Assembly: GCA_049594615.1 (NCBI GenBank)
Contig: JBMYJR010000003.1
Coordinates: 1-64,000 of the forward strand
Source of the DNA: CAXPZW01 sp049594615
GTDB taxonomy: Bacteria; Bacteroidota; Bacteroidia; Flavobacteriales_D; Sanyastnellaceae
DNA length: 64,000 nucleotides
Reading direction: 5' to 3'
Both the position numbers and the translations under genes were made by a program. This document shows, piece after piece, positions 1 to 8,243 of the stretch; the stretch's first letter is position 1; each line of letters opens with the position of its first letter. The notes beneath the pieces are model-generated. The model made no database searches. It was not told the origin of the DNA and saw only the letters and a program-made list of their open reading frames with translations.

Positions 1-782
1 TGACCAAGGCCAACGAAACTTTGGCAAGTGCTGACGCCAGCGAGAAGAAGAAGAAAAAGGCCAACAAAAATCTGGAGTCATACAGCAAGGCCAAGAAGAA
101 CCTCGACGAGATCTTCGTAGCCATGGCCACCTGTGACAAGATGCTGCCCGTGATGGAAGCCAAGATCTCTGCTTCGCCGGACGACCTTGAGCTCATGAAA
201 CGTGCCCTGCGTTTGTTCAACAAGAAGGACTGCACCGACAGCGACCTCTACCTCGAGATTGCCACCAAAGTGTGCGAGGCCGAGCCTGAGTGCGACTGCA
301 AATACAGCCTGGCCCTGGGTTACGCCAAAAAGGGCGAGAAGGCCACTGCGCTTAAGTACGCCGATGAAGCCGTTGAGATGTGTGGCGACAGCCCTGACAA
401 GCTCGACATCTACATCAAAGCAGCCCAGATTGCCAGCGCCAATGGCCAGCACTCCAAAGCCCGCGGTTACGCCCGCAAAGTGTTGGACATCGATCCCAAC
501 AACGGCGAAGCGTACATCGTGATCGGCGATGCCATCGCCGGTTCGTACAAGCAATGTGACGATGGCGGCATCGGCGCAGCTTCAGCCTTTTGGCTGGCAG
601 TAGATTACTACACGCGCGCCAAGGCCAAGGACAGCTCAGTTGCTGAAAAGGCCAACCGACGCATCGCTTCAAACAGCAAGCAGTTCCCTTCACGTGAGAA
701 CCTGTTCAATGCTGGCCTCAAAGCAGGAGCTGACTTCAAAACCTGCTTCGGCGAGACCACCAAAGTCCGCGAACGTCCTTGA
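1..782 (+). CDS. TPR-repeat protein, 5' end outside window
   Basis: The open frame begins at base 3 and has no start in the window, so the gene is truncated at its 5' end; 259 residues are visible. A lysine-rich stretch near the visible start is followed by helical repeats of TPR type, for example around LALGYAKKGEKATALKYADEA and the unit ending VLDIDPNNGEAYIVIGDAI. The gene is the first of a co-directional run with lptC, a small membrane protein, a CNNM protein and a PPIase, an order familiar from Flavobacteriia. Its stop codon overlaps the lptC start (TGATG). A scaffold role in the periplasm is plausible from TPR content, but the signal peptide is not visible and the precise role is unknown. 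Confidence 0.85.
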   Translation, partial: TKANETLASADASEKKKKKANKNLESYSKAKKNLDEIFVAMATCDKMLPVMEAKISASPDDLELMKRALRLFNKKDCTDSDLYLEIATKVCEAEPECDCKYSLALGYAKKGEKATALKYADEAVEMCGDSPDKLDIYIKAAQIASANGQHSKARGYARKVLDIDPNNGEAYIVIGDAIAGSYKQCDDGGIGAASAFWLAVDYYTRAKAKDSSVAEKANRRIASNSKQFPSRENLFNAGLKAGADFKTCFGETTKVRERP

Positions 783-1360
783 TGACAAGGACCTCGAAAT
801 ACACTCTAAGCATTCCGGCTCTCCTTGTGGGGGCCGGAATGTTTGTTTCGTGCCAAAACGAAATCCAGGAGATCCGCGCGGCCACAGACGCCCTGGAACT
901 CCCGGTGCAAACCACCTACAACGCCGAGTACTTCTACACCGAATCCGGCCAGCTCAAAAACAAGCTGTCCGCCGGTCAACTCGATCGCTATTTGGGCGAC
1001 GAGCCTCGCGTAGAAGTATCTGACGGGTTTGAAATGGTGGTGTACGATTCGCTCGAAAACATCGAGGCCTGGATCACCGCCGAAAACGGCGTCATGCTCG
1101 AAACCGAAAACACCCTCATCGCCCGCAACGACGTTCAGGTGTACAACACCGGGGGTGACACGCTCAAAACAGAGGAGCTCACCTGGTTGCAGGACAGCGC
1201 CCGGATTTTCAGCAATACCTTCGTAACAGTCATCTCGCCCAAAGGCACCTTCACCGGCGACGGCTTCACCAGTGACGAGACCTTTGAAGCCTACACCATC
1301 ACCAACCCCGTTGGCCGCTTTGCCGTAGAACGGGACTCAACCCAGACCCAAGCACCGTGA
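782..1360 (+). CDS. lptC: LptC-like LPS-export lipoprotein
   Basis: This 192-residue protein has a signal sequence ending in lipobox FVSC with Cys24 as the lipidation site. The remainder is a beta-rich LptC/OstA-like fold (for example TLIARNDVQVYNTGGDTLKT and the closing FEAYTITNPVG). In the Lpt pathway LptC links the inner-membrane LptBFG extractor to the periplasmic bridge for lipopolysaccharide; Bacteroidota versions are often lipoproteins, as here. The ATG at 782 overlaps the upstream TGA, preferred over an in-frame TTG one codon earlier. Its stop overlaps the next gene's GTG, so translation is probably coupled. The family call rests on the fold pattern and gene context rather than on catalytic residues. 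Confidence 0.8.
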   Translation: MTRTSKYTLSIPALLVGAGMFVSCQNEIQEIRAATDALELPVQTTYNAEYFYTESGQLKNKLSAGQLDRYLGDEPRVEVSDGFEMVVYDSLENIEAWITAENGVMLETENTLIARNDVQVYNTGGDTLKTEELTWLQDSARIFSNTFVTVISPKGTFTGDGFTSDETFEAYTITNPVGRFAVERDSTQTQAP

Positions 1361-1557
1361 ATTCCAAACTTTTCCGCTACGTAGAAATCGCCTGGCTCGT
1401 AATCGGGGTGATTGCCCTCGGGGTGGCCCTCTACGAAATCAATACCCTGGGGTTTGACCAGGGCAAGGTGTACCTGCTGCTGCCGGCCATTGCCTTTGTG
1501 TGGTTCGGTTTTCGCCGCGCAATGCGCAAACGGATGGAGCGCAACATGGGCGAATAA
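1357..1557 (+). CDS. Small two-helix membrane protein
   Basis: A 66-residue protein starts with GTG overlapping the lptC stop (GTGA). It contains two hydrophobic helices at about residues 9-26 and 34-50, followed by a basic tail (RRAMRKRMERN), predicting a hairpin in the inner membrane with both ends in the cytoplasm. Similar small unannotated membrane proteins occupy this position between lptC and the CNNM gene in related genomes, so it is likely a real member of the operon. No function can be assigned. Confidence 0.7.
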   Translation: MNSKLFRYVEIAWLVIGVIALGVALYEINTLGFDQGKVYLLLPAIAFVWFGFRRAMRKRMERNMGE

Positions 1558-1574
1558 GCCCGGCGTGTTTTTGC

Positions 1575-1582
1575 TACATTTG
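1575..1582 (+). promoter_or_regulatory. Candidate -7 promoter element TACATTTG before the CNNM gene
   Basis: An exact match to the Bacteroidota -7 consensus TAnnTTTG lies 22 bases before the ATG at 1605, in the gap after the small membrane protein. I see no convincing TTG-type -33 element at the right distance. It would give the CNNM gene its own promoter inside the operon. Confidence 0.5.
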
Positions 1583-1604
1583 ATTCAACCCCTCGGATAT
1601 TCCC

Positions 1605-2912
1605 ATGGACGACCCCGGCTCGCAGGTGATCCTGCTGCTGATTCTGCTTCTGGCCTCCGCGTTTTTCTCCGGCATGGAGATCGCGTTCATTTCGGCCAAC
1701 CGCCTCAAGATTGAACTGGACAAAGCCCAGGGCAAGCGAGGTGCACGTCTGCTCTCCCAATTTGTCCGCAAACCCAAGTTGTTCATCGCCAGTATGCTGG
1801 TGGGCAACAACATTGCGCTGACGTGGTATTCCATCGCGGCCGGTGCCCTGATTGTGGGCTGCGCTTCGGCACTGGCTACCTCTACCGGCTGGCGCTTATT
1901 CTCGTGGTTTGACAAAGGGGAATACTACTGGCTGAGCACGTTACTGCAAACCCTGATCTCGACCGCAGTGGTGCTCTTTGCGGCCGAGTTCATCCCTAAG
2001 GCCATCTTCCGCTCGAGCCCCAACAGCTGGCTGTCGCGCTTGACCTACCCGCTGGCGTTGATTGTGTTGATTCTACGCCCGCTGGCCGTGCTGGTGACCT
2101 ACCTGAGCAACGGATTCATCCGCAGCGTACTCAAAGCCGACACCACCACCGAGGAAGCCACCTTTGGAAAGACCGACCTCAGCCATTTCCTGCAAGAAGC
2201 CACCGCCGGGGTGAACGACCCCGAAGAACTGGAGCACGAATTCCAGCTGGTGCAAAACGCGCTGGACTTTGGCAACGTGAAGGCCCGCGATTGCATGGTT
2301 CCGCGTACCGAGATTGCTGCCCTAGAGATCGAGGATTCGATGGATGAGCTGCGCGCGCTGTTCGCAGATACAGGCTATTCCAAAGTGGTCATCTACCGCG
2401 AGACCATCGACAACATCATCGGGTACGTGCACAGCTTTGAGCTCTTCAAGCACCCCGAACAAATCAAGAATATCCTCCTCCCTCCAGCCATCGTGCCCGA
2501 AGCCATGGGCGCCCAAGAAGTGCTCCAAACCCTGCTCGGCGGTAAGCGCAACTTGGCGGTAGTTGTGGATGAATTTGGCGGCACCAGTGGCATCATCACC
2601 ATGGAAGACATCGTGGAGGAAATCTTCGGAGAGATCGAGGACGAGCACGACCAAGACGCTTTGCTCGAGGTGCAACTCGAAGAAAACGAGTACCTGCTCA
2701 GCGCCCGCCAAGAGATCGACTACCTCAACGAAAAATTCAAACTCGAACTGCCCGAAAGCGATGATTACGAGACCCTTGGCGGCTACATCGTTTCGCTGTT
2801 TGAGGACATTCCAGAGGAAGGCGCGGCCATCGAAGACGGTCCCTACCGCTTGGTGGTTTCCAAGGTGAGCGAAACCCGAATCGAAGAGGTCCACCTCACC
2901 GTACAACCTTGA
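1605..2912 (+). CDS. gldE: GldE-like CNNM/CorC family membrane protein
   Basis: A 435-residue protein has a CNNM (DUF21) transmembrane domain in roughly residues 5-190 (starting LLLILLLASAFFSGMEIAFI). A CBS-domain pair follows at about 215-330, with the signature VPRTEI near residue 228 and a second motif GTSGIITMEDIVEEIFGEI. A C-terminal CorC_HlyC domain covers about 345-430. Family members are implicated in Mg2+/Co2+ transport; the Bacteroidota branch includes GldE, linked to gliding-motility lipoprotein function. The neighbourhood is an envelope operon, not gliding genes, so the gldE symbol reflects family membership only. Length and domain order are complete. Confidence 0.85.
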   Translation: MDDPGSQVILLLILLLASAFFSGMEIAFISANRLKIELDKAQGKRGARLLSQFVRKPKLFIASMLVGNNIALTWYSIAAGALIVGCASALATSTGWRLFSWFDKGEYYWLSTLLQTLISTAVVLFAAEFIPKAIFRSSPNSWLSRLTYPLALIVLILRPLAVLVTYLSNGFIRSVLKADTTTEEATFGKTDLSHFLQEATAGVNDPEELEHEFQLVQNALDFGNVKARDCMVPRTEIAALEIEDSMDELRALFADTGYSKVVIYRETIDNIIGYVHSFELFKHPEQIKNILLPPAIVPEAMGAQEVLQTLLGGKRNLAVVVDEFGGTSGIITMEDIVEEIFGEIEDEHDQDALLEVQLEENEYLLSARQEIDYLNEKFKLELPESDDYETLGGYIVSLFEDIPEEGAAIEDGPYRLVVSKVSETRIEEVHLTVQP

Positions 2913-2994
2913 TCCCGCACAGAATCCCGGCTGAGGCGCATTTTCCCTGTGTTTTCCGTATATTCGCGGTCCGAAAATTTCAAAGCTTTCCACT

Positions 2995-5145
2995 ATGGGA
3001 ATGATTGGTAACATCCGTAAACAGAGCAACCTGCTCATCATTGTGATCGCCTTAGGCATGCTCCTGTTTCTGGTTCCTTGGGACTCTTTCTTGGCACTGA
3101 TCGGTGCTGGACAGTACCAAGAATCTGGTGAAATCAACGGCACGGCCATTGGTCGCGTTGAGTACGAGAACCAACGCGCGATCCGCAGCGCCTTCTTTGG
3201 CAACGGCGTAAACAACAACCAGCTCAACACCACCGTGTGGGAAGATCTGCAGCAAAAGCACATCCTCAACGCAGAGTACAAGAAGCTCGGCCTCTCGGTC
3301 AACCAAGAGGAGTGGGACGCCATGATGTTTGGCGACTACATCCCACAGAGCATGCAAACCATGTTCTACACCAGCCTCGGCGGTGTGACCGACGAGAACC
3401 GCGACCGCTGGCGTCAGAACTTTGAGTTCTGGGCTTCGCAAGACGATGCAAACAAGGTGCAAATCGACTACTTCGGTAAAATTGATATCACCAAGCAAGC
3501 CCGCTTGAAAGAGAAGTGGGATAAACTGATTGAGGCCGGTATCTACTACAATACCATCGATGCCAACCGCGCATACGCGATCAAGAACGATAAGGTCAAC
3601 ATCGATTACGTCTTTGTGAACTTCAACGACGTAGCCGACTCGCTCATCACCTACACCGAGAGCGACGTGAAGTCTTACTACAACCGCCACAAGAACGATC
3701 CTGAATTCTACCAAGACCGCGAATGCGATGTAGAATACGTAGAGTTCCAAGTGACCCCTTCGGCTGCGGATACCGCCGCTGTATTGGAGTCGATGAACAC
3801 CCTCGCCGGTGAGTGGCGCGAGACCACCAAAGACAGCCTCTTTGTGGTGAACAACAACGCACAACCGGTGTTCCGTCCGTCATTCTACCTCGGCGGTGAG
3901 CTGTCGGGCGATGAAGACGCGCAAATCCTGGCCGCTGAGCCCGGAACCGTTGTAGGTCCATTCCAACCCAATGCCAACGCCCCTTACCGCTTGGTGAAAG
4001 TGCTGGAGCGCACCATGCAACCTGACTCTGCCGAGTGCCGCCACATCCTGTTTGGTCTGCAAAACAACCCGGGTATGAGTATGGAGGACCTGCGCAACCG
4101 CGCCGACAGCGTGCGATCAGCCATCCAGTCCGGTTCGACCACCTTTGAAGATATGGTGACCGAATGGACCGATGACCCCGGCTCAAAGAGCAAAGGCGGT
4201 GTGTACGATATGTTCGGCCGCAACAATAGCTTCGTGACCCCATTCTCAGACGCGTGTTTCGACAACGGTGTTGGCGATATGGTGCTGGTGGATACCCAGT
4301 TTGGTGTTCACCTCATCGAGGTAACCAAGCAAGGTGCTGCTGTACCTACCACCCGCATCGCCCAAATCGACGCTGCGGTTGAAGTCAGTGAAAATACCCG
4401 CCAAACCCGCTTCAACGAAGCGCGTGAGTTTGCCCTGAACAACAACACATCAGACGCATTCGCAACCGCGATTGAGGAAGAAGGCATGCCCCTCAAGACG
4501 GCAACTGCTATCCGTCCAGGTGCCACCACCGTGGGTACCTTGGGTTCGGTGAACGGCTTGGTACAGTGGGTGTACAACCCCAAGACTTCTGAAGGCGACA
4601 TCTCAGGTGTATTCTCAGCTGCCAATCGCACCAAGTTTGTAGTGGCCCGCTTGGACAAAGCCAAAGAGGCCGGCGCCCCACCATTCCGCTACGTACAAGA
4701 AGAGATGGAGACAGGCCTGATCGAAGAGCTCAAAGCCAAGTACCTCGTCGAAAAAATGAGCGGCACCGACCTCGGCAAGATTGCTGAAGCCGCTGGCGCA
4801 CAGGTGAAGAAATCCAACTCGCTCGGTTTGAGCGCCACTTCGATCCCCGGTGCCGGTTCAGGCAACGAGGAGTACGAAGCCGTTGGTTTTGCGCTCGGTT
4901 TGAACGTGGGTGAAATGTCAACTCCTATTGTAGGCAAGACCGGCGTGTTTGTTGTTGCTCCTAACTCAGATGTCACCCTCGCAGGTGAGCCCGATTTGGC
5001 TTCTGCTGTGACCGAGCAAGACCAACTCATGAGCAGCTCACGCAGCGGCGCACGCAGCCAAAACGTGAAGCCCGCACAAACCACTGGCGTATATGGCGCA
5101 CTCAAGCGCACGGCCAATGTGGTGGACAACCGCTTCCAGTATTAA
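2995..5145 (+). CDS. ppiD: SurA/PpiD-type periplasmic peptidylprolyl isomerase
   Basis: This 716-residue protein is anchored by one N-terminal transmembrane helix (about residues 10-32, LLIIVIALGMLLFLVPW). A SurA_N-like helical chaperone region follows, then a parvulin rotamase domain at about residues 345-440 (starts AECRHILFGLQ, contains the GSKSKGGVYDMFG signature). A long C-terminal region also resembles chaperone arms. It should fold outer-membrane and secreted proteins at the periplasmic face. A weak -7-like element (TATATTCG, 2959-2966) precedes it, and a strong terminator follows directly. The length matches Bacteroidota PpiD-like proteins. Confidence 0.88.
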   Translation: MGMIGNIRKQSNLLIIVIALGMLLFLVPWDSFLALIGAGQYQESGEINGTAIGRVEYENQRAIRSAFFGNGVNNNQLNTTVWEDLQQKHILNAEYKKLGLSVNQEEWDAMMFGDYIPQSMQTMFYTSLGGVTDENRDRWRQNFEFWASQDDANKVQIDYFGKIDITKQARLKEKWDKLIEAGIYYNTIDANRAYAIKNDKVNIDYVFVNFNDVADSLITYTESDVKSYYNRHKNDPEFYQDRECDVEYVEFQVTPSAADTAAVLESMNTLAGEWRETTKDSLFVVNNNAQPVFRPSFYLGGELSGDEDAQILAAEPGTVVGPFQPNANAPYRLVKVLERTMQPDSAECRHILFGLQNNPGMSMEDLRNRADSVRSAIQSGSTTFEDMVTEWTDDPGSKSKGGVYDMFGRNNSFVTPFSDACFDNGVGDMVLVDTQFGVHLIEVTKQGAAVPTTRIAQIDAAVEVSENTRQTRFNEAREFALNNNTSDAFATAIEEEGMPLKTATAIRPGATTVGTLGSVNGLVQWVYNPKTSEGDISGVFSAANRTKFVVARLDKAKEAGAPPFRYVQEEMETGLIEELKAKYLVEKMSGTDLGKIAEAAGAQVKKSNSLGLSATSIPGAGSGNEEYEAVGFALGLNVGEMSTPIVGKTGVFVVAPNSDVTLAGEPDLASAVTEQDQLMSSSRSGARSQNVKPAQTTGVYGALKRTANVVDNRFQY

Positions 5146-5171
5146 AAGACTTCCCCATCCGTTTGGATGTC

Positions 5172-5203
5172 AAAAGCCTCGCCTTCGAGCGGGGCTTTTT
5201 TTA
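5172..5203 (+). terminator. Intrinsic terminator after the PPIase gene
   Basis: An 11-pair stem (AAAAGCCTCGC with GCGGGGCTTTT, one G-U) has a six-base loop and a run of eight T. It also overlaps the stop codon of queA on the other strand, so it may act in both directions. Confidence 0.85.
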
Positions 5204-6412
5204 TGGCAAGAGTAAGGATCCATCGCCGTAACTGAGGAAGCGGTAGTCGCGCTCCAAGGCGTGGGTGTAGACGCGCTGCCAATCGTCCCCAATCAGGGCC
5301 GAAACAAGCAAGAGCAGTGTGCTTTTGGGTTGGTGGAAGTTGGTGATGAGCCCGGTCGCTATTCTGAATGGGTAGCCCGGGGCAATCATGAGTCCGGTAT
5401 AAGCCCTCAGGCGATCAGACCCCATGCGGTCCAAGTGTGCCATCAAGGCCCCCAAGGCGTCCGTCGTAGACGGGCATTCGCCCGCTTGGTATGGGAACCA
5501 TTGGGGCAAATGGGGCAAGTGTTCCAAGCCCGACTCTAAGGCCATCACGCCCAACCAATACAAACTTTCAATGGTGCGCAGCGCGGTGGTACCCACCGGA
5601 ATGACCGGACGGCCCAATGCGCCCATCAAGGCTTCCAAACCGGCGCGACTGACCTCCAGGTATTCGCGGTGCATGGCGTGGTCGCCAATGTGCGCTGCGG
5701 ACACGGGTTTGAAGGTGCCCGCCCCTACGTGCAACACCACCTCGGTTTGCGAGACGCCGCGTGCAGCCAAACCGGCAAATACGGTGTCGTCGAAATGCAA
5801 ACTGGCCGTTGGCGCCGCCACAGAACCCTGAATCCGCGAGAACACGGGCTGGTAACGCTCGGCATCCTCTTCGGTTACTTCGCGATGGATGTATGGAGGC
5901 AACGGCATACGACCTGCAGCCTCAATCAGGCTGCTCCACGGCTGCCCGCCTTTCCACGAGAACGCGATTTGCACGTCATCGTCCCGACGGGCCACTTGGG
6001 TGGCTTGCACCCGAACGGTGTTCCCTTCCACCTCGACGTCCATATGCACGGGACCTTGCTTCCATTTTTTCAGTCCACGGACCAAGCAGTTCCATTGGCA
6101 TGCCTCACGCGCGTCCAGTGTTTGTTCCACAGCGCCGGACTCAGAGGGTTCGAGCAGGAAGATTTCGACCACGCCGCCAGTGGCCTTTTGAAAGAACAAG
6201 CGCACGGGCAGCACCCGGGTTTCGTTGAGCACCAGTAGGGTGCCTTCCGGCAACTGTTCCCCCAAGCGGGCAAATGTGTGATCCGAGACGGTACCCGAGC
6301 GGTACACCAGCAGTTTAGACGCGTGGCGCTCAGCGGTGGGGTGGGTGGCTATGCGGGCATCCGGCAACGGATAGTCAAACGCATCAATGGATATGCTCCG
6401 GGGGTCGGCCAT
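5201..6412 (-). CDS. queA: S-adenosylmethionine:tRNA ribosyltransferase-isomerase
   Basis: QueA converts preQ1 at the tRNA wobble position to epoxyqueuosine using SAM as ribosyl donor. The 403-residue protein carries family motifs: FDYPLPDARIATHPTAER near the start, LVLNETRVLPVRLF, VAAPTASLHFD, HVGAGTFKPV, and TGLITNFHQPKSTLLLLVSA near the end. The frame stays open 21 codons upstream; I chose the ATG at 6412 because homologues begin just before the FDYPLP motif and the upstream residues look like a translated leader. It is the last gene of its minus-strand run and is not functionally linked to the uptake locus upstream. Confidence 0.95.
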   Translation of the reverse strand: MADPRSISIDAFDYPLPDARIATHPTAERHASKLLVYRSGTVSDHTFARLGEQLPEGTLLVLNETRVLPVRLFFQKATGGVVEIFLLEPSESGAVEQTLDAREACQWNCLVRGLKKWKQGPVHMDVEVEGNTVRVQATQVARRDDDVQIAFSWKGGQPWSSLIEAAGRMPLPPYIHREVTEEDAERYQPVFSRIQGSVAAPTASLHFDDTVFAGLAARGVSQTEVVLHVGAGTFKPVSAAHIGDHAMHREYLEVSRAGLEALMGALGRPVIPVGTTALRTIESLYWLGVMALESGLEHLPHLPQWFPYQAGECPSTTDALGALMAHLDRMGSDRLRAYTGLMIAPGYPFRIATGLITNFHQPKSTLLLLVSALIGDDWQRVYTHALERDYRFLSYGDGSLLLP

Positions 6413-6442
6413 GGCGCAAAGAACGGCAATGGCCAAAAATGG

Positions 6443-6472
6443 AAAGGGCCCCCAGCGTTCTGGAAGCCCTTT
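6443..6472 (-). terminator. Possible terminator of the sigma/TonB/FecR operon
   Basis: Read on the minus strand there is a seven-pair outer stem (AAAGGGC with GCCCTTT), a small internal loop and a four-pair inner stem. CCATTTTTGG follows. It lies between the FecR gene and queA, where an operon end is expected, but the T-run is short. Confidence 0.45.
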
Positions 6473-6577
6473 CAAACCTTAACTAAAACTAACTATACTA
6501 TTCAATGCGACCAGGAACGGTCGCTTGGTGCATACATACTTAATACAAGCGATACAGGAATCCCCCTACGCTCGGAA

Positions 6578-7405
6578 TCACTTTTTAACCAGGCGGTAAG
6601 TTTTGCCCGATTTCTGTGTACGATAGCCAAAGGCATCCAGTACAATGAAAACGTCTTCCAAACTCATGGCGTCGACCTCTACGTCAAACGACTGCGTTTC
6701 GCTGGCCACTGCTGATGCATCGATGGTCACGTCGTATGCCTTCGAGAGCGATGAAGCGATTTGGCTCAACGGTGCGTCGGTGAAGGCAAACTTGCCAGCT
6801 TGCCAGCTGTGCTGAGTAGTTTGAAAGGTGGTTTCTACCAATTGGCCCTCGCGCACCACGGCGCACTCGCCGGGGGTGAGGGTGACTTCACCTAGGGGGC
6901 TTTCTACGCCCACTTTGCCGGTGAAGCAATCCACTTCAAAACAACCGTCGGTGTTGACGTTGAAGCTAGTGCCCAGCACAAAGACTGAACCGCGCCCGGT
7001 GCGCACTTCAAAGTCCGAACCCTTTTCAACCTCGAAGAATCCTTCACCCTCGAGTTCTACCAAGCGTTCGGTTTCCCAGGTGTCGACGTTCCACGCCACT
7101 TGAGCGCCATCGTTGAGGGTGACGGTAGATCCGTCTGGCAGTGTCACGGCTTGGGGTTGATCTGCAACAACAACAGTCATGTCGTCGCCTGAGAGGGCGG
7201 CAAACAAGCCCACAGCCAAACCACAGGCCACCGCAGCAGCAGCCCACCAGCGGGTGCTGGTACGAGGTTCGAGGGTCACCACTGGGGTTTGCTCCTCCTG
7301 CTGGATACGCGCTTGCAGCTTCTCCCAAGCTTCTGACTTGGAGAGGCCTTCTGGCACACGCATGCCAGCGAGGATTTCTTTGATTTGATCTTCCTTGTTG
7401 TGCAT
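6578..7405 (-). CDS. FecR-family anti-sigma/signal transducer
   Basis: A 275-residue inner-membrane protein has a short cytoplasmic N-terminus, one transmembrane helix at about residues 52-71 (RWWAAAAVACGLAVGLFAAL), a periplasmic FecR domain (TLPDGSTVTLNDGAQVAW, then ELEGEGFFEV and VLGTSFNV), and a C-terminal DUF4974-like domain of about 70 residues. FecR proteins relay the state of a TonB receptor to an ECF sigma factor. Here it is the last gene of the locus, separated from DUF4249 by 70 bases holding an inverted repeat, whereas FecR usually sits directly after sigma. The N-terminal cytoplasmic part is only about 50 residues. Confidence 0.9.
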   Translation of the reverse strand: MHNKEDQIKEILAGMRVPEGLSKSEAWEKLQARIQQEEQTPVVTLEPRTSTRWWAAAAVACGLAVGLFAALSGDDMTVVVADQPQAVTLPDGSTVTLNDGAQVAWNVDTWETERLVELEGEGFFEVEKGSDFEVRTGRGSVFVLGTSFNVNTDGCFEVDCFTGKVGVESPLGEVTLTPGECAVVREGQLVETTFQTTQHSWQAGKFAFTDAPLSQIASSLSKAYDVTIDASAVASETQSFDVEVDAMSLEDVFIVLDAFGYRTQKSGKTYRLVKK

Positions 7406-7424
7406 ACTACACGATCTCTTTGCA

Positions 7425-7460
7425 GTGGTAGTACAAGCCGTTTTGACAACCCCCTACCAC
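7425..7460. repeat. Inverted repeat upstream of the FecR gene
   Basis: Perfect seven-base arms GTGGTAG and CTACCAC are separated by 22 bases, in the gap between the DUF4249 gene and the FecR start. It could be an operator or an RNA hairpin that uncouples FecR expression from the receptor genes. There is no T-run, so a terminator is unlikely. Confidence 0.4.
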
Positions 7461-7475
7461 AAAGCATATTTTTTT

Positions 7476-8243
7476 TCAGGGCACCAATTCCACGGTTACC
7501 GTGGTTTGACTCACGCCGGTCAAATATCCTGAACCGTTTTCAATGTTGTCGGGGCTGGCCTCGAGGTTTTCGGTGAAATCATCGCCCGGATACAGAAACA
7601 CTTGCTCGTAGCTTTCCGGCATCGCATAGATGGTGATTTGGTGCAACCCGTACACGGCAAAGTCTGTGTCGAAAATGGTCTGCTCGGTGTCGTCAAATGG
7701 GAGTCCAAAGAACACATCGAAGTTGCCCGATTCTACCGAAAACGGAATGGGCGGATGCGGCCCCGGACCAATAGGTGTGGCGGTCATGACATAAAGCATG
7801 CCTTCCACCGGTTCCCAACTGATGTCCAGCAACGGAGCACCGGTGCTTTCCTCGTTGACCACCAGCACGTTTCCGGAGATATTTTCCAGAATGACCTCTT
7901 CAGGCATGTTGGCCTCGCCGCGCAAGGTAGTACCGCCTGCCTCCACGCGCAGGCCTACATAATCGCCAGGCATGAAAGGCACATCGGCGGTGGGGATGCC
8001 GTAGAAACCCGGCTCGCCGGTGACGGGTGTCATGGTGTGGTTCTCGCCCAAGTACCAGATCACTACCTCGGCATCTGTGACCGGTGCTGTGCCTCCGTCG
8101 ATGCGCTGCACGCGCACGTGCTGCTCGGGCAATGCTGCGTTGAGCACACCGGTTACCGCGTACCGGTTGTCCTGCGGGCTTTCGGGCCGGCGGCATTGCG
8201 TGAGGGCGCACACGAGGGCAAAGAGCAGCAACAGGTTTCGCAT
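7476..8243 (-). CDS. DUF4249 lipoprotein partner of the TonB receptor
   Basis: A 255-residue lipoprotein: signal sequence with lipobox LTQC (Cys17), then a beta-rich domain typical of DUF4249 (TGVLNAALPEQHVRVQRI, AEVVIWYLGENH, PGDYVGLRVEAGG, and the late YVMTATPIGPG). DUF4249 proteins are nearly always encoded beside CarboxypepD_reg TonB-dependent receptors in Bacteroidota and presumably sit on the outer membrane as accessory binding proteins. The start ATG overlaps the last base of the receptor stop codon, giving tight coupling. The substrate cannot be inferred from the sequence. Confidence 0.85.
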   Translation of the reverse strand: MRNLLLLFALVCALTQCRRPESPQDNRYAVTGVLNAALPEQHVRVQRIDGGTAPVTDAEVVIWYLGENHTMTPVTGEPGFYGIPTADVPFMPGDYVGLRVEAGGTTLRGEANMPEEVILENISGNVLVVNEESTGAPLLDISWEPVEGMLYVMTATPIGPGPHPPIPFSVESGNFDVFFGLPFDDTEQTIFDTDFAVYGLHQITIYAMPESYEQVFLYPGDDFTENLEASPDNIENGSGYLTGVSQTTVTVELVP